A stretch of DNA of 64,000 nt from Balamuthia mandrillaris (taxonomy: Eukaryota; Discosea; Longamoebia; Balamuthiidae). Shown piece after piece: positions 1 through 7,757 of this stretch. The stretch covers positions 115,451 to 179,450 of the forward strand of contig JAVKOQ010000098.1 of NCBI GenBank assembly GCA_031835245.1. The letters run 5' to 3'. The position numbers and the translations under genes were made by a program. The notes under the pieces are model-generated. The model searched no databases, was not told the origin of the DNA, and was given only the letters and a program-made list of their open reading frames with translations. Each line of letters begins with the position of its first letter. The first letter of the stretch is position 1.

Positions 1-226
1 CCTCATTGAGGGCGTCCTTCTTCTCTCTCGCTTCTGCTACTTCTTCCTCGTCCGCCTCTTGGTCGGCGGGTGCGGTGGTGGTAGCGGCCTGCAGCGCCTC
101 CGCGAGGCGCTTGACCAGCTCGGCTTTGCGCCCTTGGTAGCTCAACCCGCGCTGACGAAGCTCCTTCTGCAAGTCCTTCACCGTGAGAGCGTCCAGGTTG
201 TCCGCGTTCAGTGCTTTGGTCGCCAT
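1..226 (-). CDS. SAP-domain RNA-binding protein (SARNP/Hcc-1/Tho1-like), 5' part only
   Basis: The minus strand reads from an ATG at 226 without interruption to the window edge, so only the first ~75 residues are present. Residues ~9-45 form a SAP motif: LTVKDLQKELRQRGLSYQG is followed by RKAELVKRLAEAL, the helix-turn-helix pattern of SAP domains. An acidic, alanine-rich linker follows. SAP domains bind nucleic acid. A SAP at the very N-terminus followed by an acidic stretch is the layout of SARNP/Tho1, which works with the TREX mRNA-export machinery. The start is chosen because it lies just before the SAP helix and faces the DJ-1 gene across a short divergent promoter. Membership of the SARNP group rather than another SAP protein is inferred from the N-terminal position of the domain. 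Confidence 0.75.
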   Translation of the reverse strand, partial: MATKALNADNLDALTVKDLQKELRQRGLSYQGRKAELVKRLAEALQAATTTAPADQEADEEEVAEAREKKDALNE

Positions 227-299
227 CTCTTCTCTTCTCTTCTCTTTCTTTTTATTTATTTTTTGTTTTTTTATTCGCTACTTTTTCTTTTTTCTGCGG

Positions 300-410
300 A
301 CATCGCTGTCGACAAATTCATTTGGTGTCGACTGATCTGTGTCGACAAAACACATTGTCGACAATATGGATGTGCTGACGTATTTTTGTGGACACAATTG
401 TCGACGGTGG
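300..410. promoter_or_regulatory. Cluster of TGTCGACA palindromes in a divergent promoter
   Basis: The 264-bp spacer between the divergent SARNP-like and DJ-1 starts holds perfect TGTCGACA at 307-314, 340-347 and 356-363, plus near matches at 326 and 399. The same palindrome recurs upstream of other starts in this window. A shared bidirectional promoter element is inferred; the repeats themselves are plain in the sequence. Confidence 0.55.
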
Positions 411-490
411 ATTTGAACGAAAAACGAATGAAAACAGAAAAATATTTCCTGGAAACAAATTAAAAAAGAATCCAAAAAATAAATAAAAAA

Positions 491-1634
491 ATGGAACAAC
501 AGAAGAACGTGTTGGTGCCTGTGGCAGAGGGCTCCGAAGAAATCGAAACCGTTTCCATCATCGACACTCTCCGTCGTGCTGGTGCTAACGTTACTGGTTA
601 ACATTTTTTTGTTTCAAAAAAAAATCCTCTTTATGTATTGATTGTTTGGCGGATTATTATTTTTTTTTTTTTGTTCTTCACAGTGGCTGCTGTTGGGGAC
701 GCTCTCGAAGTCACTTGCTCACGCAAGGTCAAGCTGGTGGCGGACGTGAGGCTAAAGGACTTGGAGACGGCTCAGCAATGGGACCTGATCGCGCTGCCGG
801 GGGGGTTGGACGGCGCCGAGAACCTGCGCCGCTCCGAGGAGCTCAAGCAGCTGCTGCTGAGGCAGAACGAGGAGGGCCGCCTCTACGCTGCCATATGTGC
901 TTCTCCTGGTTTGTTATTTTTTCCCCGTCAGCGTTTCTTTTGTTTTTATTGTAGTTTCTTTCTTTCTTTCTTTCTTGTCGTTTCGTTCTTGCTTTCTTTT
1001 CTTTCTTTCTTTCTTTCTTGTCGTTTCTTTCTTTCTTTCTTTCTTTCTTGTCGTTTCTTTCTTTCTTTCTTTCTTTCTTGTCGTTTCGTTCTTTCTTTCT
1101 TGTCGTTTCTTTCTTTCTTGTCGTTTCTTTCTTTCTTTCTTTCTTTCTGTCTTTCTTTCTTTCTTGTCGTTTCTTTCTTTCTTTCTTGTCGTTTCTTTCT
1201 TTCTTGTCGTTTCTTTCTTTCTTTCTTGTACTTTTGTTCATTCATTGAACAAAAAAAACAAATGTACACAGCTGTTGTCCTTCAAACGCACGGCCTGTTG
1301 GAGGGCAAGCAGGCCACCTGCTATCCGGCAGAGCGGTTTGTCAGCAGCTTGAAGCTGAAGGACAGCATCGAGGACGTGGTTGTGGAGGATGGCAACTGCG
1401 TCACCAGTCGTTCGCCTGGTACTGCCCTCCCCTTTGCCCTTCGTTTGGTTCAACGGGTACGAAACCTCTGTTGCTTTCTTTGCTTTCTTGTTCGTGTTCT
1501 TCTGTACCCATTCTTCGTGTGTTGTTTGTTGCTTATCATCTTGTTTTTTTTTTGTATGCTTTGTTGGTTTATAGTTGTACGGAAGAGAGAAAGCAGAAGA
1601 GCTTGCCAAAACGATGCTGGTCCCTTCCTTCTAA
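491..1634 (+). CDS. PARK7: DJ-1/PARK7 family protein
   Basis: Four exons (491-596, 684-908, 1272-1456, 1575-1634) join in frame to 191 residues, the usual DJ-1 length (human 189). The N-terminus NVLVPVAEGSEEIE carries the conserved glutamate. The nucleophile elbow AAICASP holds the reactive cysteine (human Cys106). Next come ATCYP and the family motif SRSPGTALPFAL. The His126 position is Tyr (ATCYP), as in bacterial and plant forms. DJ-1 proteins act in oxidative-stress defence and in repair or detoxification of glyoxal adducts, as soluble dimers. Intron 2 (909-1271) is mostly a TTTC microsatellite. The gene is divergent from the SARNP-like gene and convergent with the RING gene, with ~110 bp between the two stops. 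Confidence 0.93.
955..1230 (+). repeat. (CTTTC/TTTC)n microsatellite inside a DJ-1 intron
   Basis: About 275 bp of TTTC units are interrupted by a recurring CTTGTCGTTT variant, giving a higher-order pattern of TTTC blocks separated by TTGTCG. The tract is pyrimidine-only on the sense strand except for the G of that variant. It lies wholly in the second DJ-1 intron. The long low-complexity reading frames across it on both strands are not genes. Confidence 0.95.
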
Positions 1635-1742
1635 CTCAACAACAAAGTGAGATAATGACGAGCATCAGCATCCTACATTTGCTAGTAATCTTTCATATGA
1701 ACAAAACAGAGTTTTATTCTTCTTTCTCCGCTACAAAACTTG

Positions 1743-1948
1743 CTAGCTACGTTGTAAATACGACAACAATTCTTGCAAAGAGGAGGGGGAGGAAGGAGAG
1801 AAAAAAGTGGGAGAAGAGGACGTAGGAGAAGAGCCTGTAAGCACCCACATGTCGTCTGTTTGTTGGCTGATGTTCTCTCGACACATTGGGCAGGTGGTGC
1901 TCCGCCTTTTCCTGTTTGTGTTTGTTTGAAACAGGCCCTTTCATCGAG

Positions 1949-1989
<41 letters not shown>

Positions 1990-2706
1990 GGAGGAGAGCA
2001 GAAGATAGATGACAAAGAAGAGAGAGAGAGAGAAAGAGAAGAGAACAAGAGAACGCTAACCATTCCTCAATGCAAGCGCCGCAAAAGGCATGAGCGCACG
2101 ACAAGGCAACCTCTGCCCGTCGTTCCATGCATATCACACATTCTTCCTCTTCCTCCTTTTCTGCCTCTTCATTGCCCTTTTCCTTTTCTTCATCTTGCTC
2201 TTTCCGTTTCTCCTCTGCTGCTTCGTTTGTTGGTGCTTGTTCTTCTTGCTGTTGTTGTGAGAACCGAAGACGGCCTAACAAGGCATAAAACTGTTTGTAG
2301 TTTAATTCGTGGCTATAATGTTGCTCTGGTTCCTTTTTGTTTTAGATGACAGAGAACGGTAAAGAAAAGGAAATTGAAAGAAAGAACGAAACGACAAGAA
2401 ACAAGAAGCAAGAAGCAAAAGCAAGAAGCAAGAAGAAGAAGAAGAAGAAGAAGAAGAAGAAGAAGAAGAAGAAGAAGAAGAAGAAGAAGAAGAAGAAGAA
2501 GAAGAACAAGAAGAAGAAGAAGAACAAGAAGAAGAAGAATAAGAACAAGAAGAAGAAGAAGAAAAAGGAGAAGAACAAGAACAAGAAGAATAAGAACAAG
2601 AACAAGAAGAGCAGTAAGTAGAAGAAGAAAGCAGAAAAGGAGAAAGATAGAAGCAAGACGGATCAAGGAAGGAAGACAAACGGAGAGAGAGGAAGAGAGA
2701 GAGAGC

Positions 2707-2737
<31 letters not shown>

Positions 2738-3101
2738 ACTTCACAAACAAGAAGAAGACTATAACAACGGCAGCAACACATACCACGAGGACCCGGATCT
2801 TGACAAAGTGTTTCCATAGCAGCATGATGGGTATGTCCTGCTCAGAGGAGGGATGGAGCTGAAACGTGACTCGTTTGGGCGGCGCGCATGCCTTTTGTAA
2901 GCTGATCACAAAGAAGAAGAAGAAGATAAAAAATTGAACCGATTTTCGTTCGTATCTTGTTTTTTTTTCCTTCTGCACAACAGAGCGAGTGAAAACGTAC
3001 AGCTGGTTAGCTTCCTGGATGTGGACCTGCAGGTCCCTGTAGGTACTTGCATAGTCCCGGCGGTTCAGCTGGTGCACCTCTTTGGACTCCTTATTCCCCA
3101 T
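1743..3101 (-). CDS. RING-finger protein, RNF141 (ZNF230)-like E3 ligase
   Basis: Four exons (3101-2982, 2891-2784, 2248-2061, 1911-1743) join in frame to 194 residues. The N-terminus MGNKES resembles an N-myristoylation site. Residues ~37-76 (ending FVKIRVLV) match the RNF141 core that precedes its RING. Residues ~104-145 hold a complete C3HC4 RING: CVIC, CAHAFCGAC, then TTCPMC, where the last cysteine pair comes from the final exon. An acidic, lysine-rich linker precedes the RING. This supports a membrane-anchored ubiquitin ligase; partner and substrate cannot be told. Introns 2 and 3 carry CTT and CT arrays (AAG/GA on the + strand). Assignment to RNF141 rests on the core plus RING order. 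Confidence 0.85.
2425..2735 (-). repeat. (CTT)n and (CT)n arrays in intron 2 of the RING gene
   Basis: The + strand shows an uninterrupted AAG array, then mixed AAG/AAC/AAT units to ~2610, then a GA array at ~2696-2731. All are pyrimidine on the sense strand of the minus-strand gene. The long K/R-rich or F/L-rich frames here are artefacts of the repeat. Confidence 0.95.
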
Positions 3102-3139
3102 CTCTCTCTGCCTTTTGGCTTTGTTTACTTCGGTTGAAT

Positions 3140-3200
3140 TATTTCATGTCGACACGTAAATTGTTGTATTTTGTCGACATTTTTCATGTCGACACGTATT
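3140..3200 (-). promoter_or_regulatory. Three TGTCGACA palindromes upstream of the RING gene
   Basis: Perfect TGTCGACA occurs at 3147-3154, 3172-3179 and 3187-3194, which is 46-93 bp upstream of the RING-gene ATG (3101). Two copies are embedded in the longer shared string CATGTCGACACGTA. The position suggests a proximal promoter element; function is inferred. Confidence 0.55.
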
Positions 3201-3370
3201 CCCGGAAATCTCTTCCGTAAGCCTGTCTGCAACAAGACCCTCCGTCTAGACATCGGGGTGGTACCACTTTCATAAAGGTGAAACTGAGTTTCAAACGAAA
3301 CCAAAAAAATATCACACTCAGCAACAAGACGTAAAATATGAAAGGCAAGGCAAACTAAAAAATGAGCACT

Positions 3371-3442
3371 TAGCAGAGAGAGGTTTCGATCCTCCGACCT
3401 GTGGGTTATGGGCCCACCACGCTTCCACTGCGCCACTCTGCT
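3371..3442 (-). tRNA. Initiator tRNA-Met (CAT)
   Basis: A 72-nt cloverleaf on the minus strand. The acceptor arm AGCAGAG pairs with CTCTGCT, giving the A1:U72 pair typical of eukaryotic initiators. The anticodon stem GTGGG/CCCAC contains the three G:C pairs needed for P-site binding around loop CCCATAA. The T-loop is ATCGAAA (A54, A60), another initiator hallmark. It is near identical to animal initiator tRNA-Met. A run of T follows its 3' end as a pol III terminator. No intron. Confidence 0.95.
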
Positions 3443-3637
3443 TTCTCGAAGTTAGGAAGGATGCTTTTGTTTCGCTAATGCTTTGCTTTCCTCCCCGCTG
3501 GTACAAAGTGCGAGGAGGAAAGCAAGAATCCGCATAACTGGCATTCTTTAGATATTGTGTCTACAAAAATCCGGACGTCAGAGTCGACAAAAACGGTCCG
3601 CAAAAAATTGAAAGCAAAAGAAGAAAGAAAGAAAGAA

Positions 3638-4410
3638 ATGACCAGAAAGAGTAGCGCCCGTACGTCCTCTCCGGCCTTTGCCTTTCCCCCTCCATTGTTA
3701 GGTGTTGGCCTTTTTGTTCTTCTTCTTCTTTATGTTGCAACCCTGCATGTTAAACTGTATTCATAATAGGAAGAAAAAAGTTGAGAGATCGTGAGGCGGC
3801 ACGAGAACAAGAAGATGGAAGTTCCGGGGGAGGAGCGTCGAAATGGAGCACCGCCCCCATCTCCATGACCTTGGAAATGGGGGGTGCTGGTTTTGGGGGT
3901 GAAGCATCAACGTCCGCTGAAAGCTCCGAAGGTGGAGGATGGAGCACAGCGCCCATTCTCGGTGGCAGTGCCGTTAGACCCATGCCGTTGTTGGGCTTGA
4001 ATGAAAACGATACCGCAAAACCTTCTTCTTCATCCTCTTCCTCTTCTTCACTTGCAGAGTCTTTACACCGGTTTATTCTCCTACTGCTTCTATCTTCTGC
4101 TTGTTCTTCTTCGTGTTCTTCGCTTGCTTCTTCATTCTTGTTCTTCGTTCTTCGTTCTTCTTTTTCTCTTCTTCTTTGCTTCTTGTTGTCTTCTTGCTTT
4201 TTGTTTTCAAGCTCACATGAACTCTTCACCACCAGCAACGGAGTAAGCAAAGCGATCAACAAAGGCAAAAAACTATCACGCAAAGCAAAGCAACGCAAAG
4301 AAGCCAAAACGGCCAAAGCATTGGCCTTCTCCGAGCAAACCGCCAAAAAGGCCACCACCCGAGAGAAAGCCAAACAAAGAAAAGAGAAATGGAAAAACTT
4401 GTGGACATAA
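3638..4410 (+). CDS. Small basic protein, possibly Alb1-like (60S biogenesis)
   Basis: Exons 3638-3659, 3770-4070 and 4212-4410 join in frame to 173 residues. The middle has a short tandem repeat (two copies of WSTAPI, with MGGAGFGGE between) and a serine run. The C-terminal ~60 residues are a lysine/arginine/alanine helix beginning SHELFTTSNGVSKAINKGKK and ending KAKQRKEKWKNLWT. That spacing of SK, KAKQRK and a terminal W resembles Alb1-type ribosome-biogenesis factors. The resemblance is by pattern only, so the function is tentative. A TCGACAAAA motif lies ~50 bp upstream of the ATG. A 223-codon frame on the opposite strand was rejected because the spliced plus-strand model explains introns and termini better. 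Confidence 0.6.
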
Positions 4411-4473
4411 ACAAAAACCACTTTCAGGTTTGGTTTCTCCTCAAAGAACCATGCTTTTCAACTCTTTTTTCTT

Positions 4474-5468
4474 TTATAGCAGTTGTCGCCAGAGAAACTC
4501 TGGTGTATAGAAGGAAGAAGCAGATGAAGCAGGCCGCATTCCTCCTTCTGCTTCTTCTGTCTTTGTCTTCTGCTCTCCTTCAGCGGCTTGTTTGTTCTCA
4601 GCAGCCACGATGGAACAACTGCGAGAGCAAGTATAAATCAAGAGTGTTCCCCAGTTGACAGATGGTGTTGCCTCTCCTGGCGCCAATGATGCAACCTTCT
4701 CGACATCCAAGAAATGGAGCAACTGCGGCATAACTTGAAACTCTAACGAGCATGACGCACCGCAACGAGCGCAAGGGGGGATGTCTGTGGAGGAAGATGG
4801 TCTCCCTGTGTTAGACACCCAAAGGGCCTCGGTCTTGGTTGGATCGGCATAGTATCTGCTCGTTGTTGATGAGTGTTAGGAGAAGGGAAGGAAAGTGATG
4901 AAGAGAGAAGGGAGAAGAAATAGGTGATAGCAGACAGAAGCAAGAAGATGAACGTACCGAAGACATTGGTCGGGGTCTCGGCTAATCCTTTGTTGAAACT
5001 TGACAAAAGAGCCATCAGCCTGGTACTTCATCTCAAAGTCAGCATCAGGGTCATCCTTGCCTTGCGGATGCACAATGGGAATCGCTCCATAACGCTCCTT
5101 CAACTCCTTTTCGCTCAGTGCCTTCTCCGTCTCCGTGGGAGGCCCCTCCGCTTCAGTCACAATCTCAAACTCTGGCCACAACACGGGATGCTGTTCTTCT
5201 TCCTCTTCCTCTTCTTTGGATATGTTGTTTGCGTCTTGTTGTTTGGTGTTGGCGTCGAGGGAGGCGCATTGTAGCTTGTGTTGAGGCCAATGAAGGACTT
5301 GGTGAGCACGGCTGCAGTAGTGTGCAGCTTTGCACTTTCCACAACGTTTGGGTGCTCCTGCTCCGCATATTATGCATGTCGTGACTGAACAAGAAGCAAG
5401 AAGTCAAACTCAAGCAACAAAGAGATAAGAGAAAAGGAGGCGCTGGAGAAGCAGAGAGAGCAGAGAAG

Positions 5469-5510
<42 letters not shown>

Positions 5511-5908
5511 AGCAGAGAGCAGAGAGCAGAGAGCAGAGAGCAGAGAGAAGAGAGAGAGAGAGAGCAGAGAGAAGGCAGAGAGACAAACAAGTAGAGGGCG
5601 GAACAAAGCGGTAGCGTGGCGCATCATCGTCTTCTTCGCACTCCGACTCTGTATCTGTTTCTTCTTTTTCTTTCTCTTTGTTTGGCTTTTGTTGTTGTGA
5701 TGGCGAGGATGGAGACGGGGAAGGAAGAACGGGAAGGTAGTAAGGGTTGTCCTTGGGCAGCTGGCAGCGCAGCACTTTGAAGCTGCCGTTCGGCAAACGT
5801 TGATGACAAGCGCCATCCTTGCAGGCAAAAACGTAGAGAAAACGATGGTAGGTATCCTCATGCGACAGAGGAGCATACACCTGTTGCAGGCAGTGAGAAA
5901 GAAAGAGA

Positions 5909-5942
<34 letters not shown>

Positions 5943-6365
5943 AACCTGTAAGAGGAGAGGCATCGGTGCTTCGCAGTGAGGGCATTGAAGCTGTTCGCTG
6001 CTGGGCACGTCTTTCGGGATTAACCAAACCTGTTTTTGTCGGTATGTGTGTGAGAGAGGAAGAAAAAAATGGAGAGGAAGGGAGAGCACACAAAGAGCAA
6101 AACGTACAGGCTTTCCGCCCACTTTGCTGAGCAGAAAGGGATAGTTGATGAGCCGACGCGGAGCTTTCTCCACAAACCCCAAAAAAACTTTTCCCTCTCC
6201 TTGTGCTTCTTCTCTGGTCGCTGAGGGCTCCTCGCACGAAGAAGAAGAAGAAGTAGTGGAGGAAGCGTCATCCTCTACCTGCTGTTGCGGTGCCGGAGCG
6301 TCGGCGGAGGAGGAGGAGGAGGAAGCATCACAGGAGGAGGACGTTACTGTCTCTCCTTTTTCCAT
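4474..6365 (-). CDS. PDCD2: PDCD2/Tsr4 family ribosomal-protein chaperone with MYND finger
   Basis: A multi-exon gene from ATG 6365 to the stop at 4474. A low-complexity N-terminus is followed by VFLGFVEKAPRRLINYPF and GGKP|VWLIPKDVP, then QCPHCEAPMPLLLQVYAPL and VLRCQLPKDNPYYLP, the signature of the PDCD2 N-terminal domain. A MYND zinc finger follows around 5230-5385 (CGAGAPKRCGKC, AAHYCSRAHQVLHW). The C-terminal PDCD2 domain includes DPDQCLRY, PPCARCGASCSLEFQVMPQL and VNWGTLLIYTCSRSC. PDCD2/Tsr4 escorts ribosomal protein uS5 (RPS2) co-translationally for 40S assembly. Domain order matches animal PDCD2, including the MYND insert. Introns carry GA arrays on the + strand (CT on the sense strand). 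The stop is 64 bp from the convergent gene upstream. Confidence 0.92.
5462..5580 (-). repeat. GA/CT microsatellite in a PDCD2 intron
   Basis: A GA dinucleotide run (~5463-5506) passes into GCAGA/GAGCA repeats up to ~5580. On the transcript strand it is CT-rich. A second GA run lies at ~5909-5942 in the next intron. Confidence 0.9.
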
Positions 6366-6454
6366 TTGTTTTATTTTTATTTTTATTCGATATTTTTATT
6401 CGATATTTTTTTTAACAGCTGAAAAAAAAATGAAGAAATAAAATAAAAAAGAGA

Positions 6455-6526
6455 TGGTTCTAACGAGTTTCGATCTCGTGACCTTTCGCGTGTGAGGCGA
6501 ACGTGATACCACTACACCATAGAACC
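6455..6526 (-). tRNA. tRNA-Val (CAC), minus-strand copy
   Basis: A 72-nt cloverleaf identical base for base to the plus-strand copy at 7390-7461. The acceptor arm GGTTCTA pairs with TAGAACC, with discriminator A. The anticodon stem TTCGC/GCGAA surrounds loop CTCACAC, giving anticodon CAC. The T-stem ACGAG/CTCGT encloses loop ATCGAAA, so position 54 is A rather than the usual T. A short T run follows. No intron. Confidence 0.93.
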
Positions 6527-6645
6527 TGGTTGGTGCAAGGAGATAAAAAATTGGATTGTTATGATGTGATTCAGTGGCAGAAAGCCCCTTCGTTGGCGCT
6601 CTCCGCCTCTGTTGGGCCTCTCTTCTTTCTCTCCCTCTCTCCCTC

Positions 6646-6694
<49 letters not shown>

Positions 6695-6696
6695 AG

Positions 6697-7265
6697 GAGG
6701 ACAACATGGGGCCACTGCCAAATATTCCACCTCCCTCTCACACGTGCTCAACGTCTACTCTATTGCCCCTGCCCCCGACGCAGTAGAACCGAACAGCGAC
6801 TACGCAAACAGCAGCAGCTACGACGATGACACCGCAGCCAGCGACGCCAACAGTGCAACTGTGCCTGAGCCCCCTTGCGCCTCCATGTTGTCCTCCAAGA
6901 TTCATTGGCCCTCTTCCCTCTTGGCCGTCGACGCCAGTGTCCGCGCGCTCCGTGACGTTGTTCAGGGGCTCGTCACCAGCCAAACCAAGCTCCAGCAGGA
7001 GGTGCTCCGTGCTCAGCGTGAAGCCGAAGCCCGCCACCAAGCTGAGTGCGACCAACTTCGCAAAGGCCTTCGTGATGCCGAAGCGCTACTAGCCGAGGTA
7101 GCTGCCCTCCGTGCCCATGGTCCCACTACCGTCTCAACCACAGCACCGCCCCCCCCCCCACGCGCCAGCCCTACCCTCTGGCCAACCCACCCCCACTACC
7201 ACCCGTCCTCACGTCCCCCTCGCCCAGCCACCTTCCGCTCGCCCCCCAGCCTCCGTGTGGAGTGA
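6697..7265 (+). other. Broken coiled-coil ORF between inverted tRNA-Val genes
   Basis: After a CT array ending in CTTCAG (6691-6696), an open frame runs to a TGA at 7265. Its middle is a clear heptad coiled coil (DASVRALRDVVQGLVTSQTK, then QREAEARHQAECDQLRKGL), followed by a proline/threonine-rich stretch. No good start codon can be connected, and protein-like sequence continues in other frames toward 7380, so it looks broken. A coiled coil plus Pro-rich tail next to tRNA genes would fit ORF1 of a tRNA-associated non-LTR element, but no reverse transcriptase or endonuclease is visible. It could equally be a decayed host gene. Confidence 0.4.
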
Positions 7266-7389
7266 TGCTGCCAAATACACCCAACTCACACCAGCGCCTG
7301 CCTGCTCCTGTGCCCAACTCGCTCCGAGCCCGCAGTGAGGAGTTCAAGCTTCATCCCTGTCTCAAATTTTTTGCAGCCTACGCCAACCA

Positions 7390-7461
7390 GGTTCTATGGT
7401 GTAGTGGTATCACGTTCGCCTCACACGCGAAAGGTCACGAGATCGAAACTCGTTAGAACCA
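7390..7461 (+). tRNA. tRNA-Val (CAC), plus-strand copy
   Basis: Identical to the copy at 6455-6526, in inverted orientation. Shared flanks are short: CCAACCAG just before, and AACCATCTCTTTTT covering the 3' end and terminator. The duplication unit is therefore little more than the tRNA gene itself. The T-loop again has A54. Confidence 0.93.
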
Positions 7462-7757
7462 TCTCTTTTTGTTTTGCATTTGATTCATGCCTAATTAGGT
7501 AATTGCTCGAACCGGTTTTTTTTTGGGATCCTTTTTTTGTTCCCCACGGAGGGAAACCCGCTCTTCGAAGCAAAAGCAAAGAGGGACTGAGCAGGGGGCA
7601 CCATCAGCGTTCCGTTGAAGTACATCTCTTTCAATAGTCCGTTCAACAATAAGAACGCTCACCGTTTTGCAGGACCCTTTTTTTGTGACATAGAACTGGC
7701 GCTATTGGAGCTCTCCAAGAGGCACAGCTTGCTCACAAAGAGAAAACGGAGACAAAG
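7462..7757. other. Spacer between tRNA-Val and the RhoGEF gene
   Basis: No ORF with coding character. It holds the tRNA terminator, several T runs, and presumably the promoter of the RhoGEF gene starting at 7758. No TGTCGACA motif is present. Confidence 0.5.

Noticed and set aside
1018-1230. CRISPR-like array (spaced repeat TTGTCGTTT)
   Set aside because: Spacers are TTTC units, repeats are too short, and the locus is a eukaryotic intron.
843-1269. Lys/Arg-rich and Phe/Leu/Ser-rich frames on both strands
   Set aside because: They translate the TTTC microsatellite inside a DJ-1 intron.
2302-2862. Poly-Lys, poly-Arg and poly-Ser/Leu/Phe frames
   Set aside because: They are readings of the AAG/CTT array in an intron of the RING gene.
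3750-4421. 223-codon minus-strand frame with hydrophobic N-terminus and Glu-rich middle
   Set aside because: It mirrors a spliced plus-strand gene that has in-frame introns, a promoter motif and a plausible basic C-terminus.
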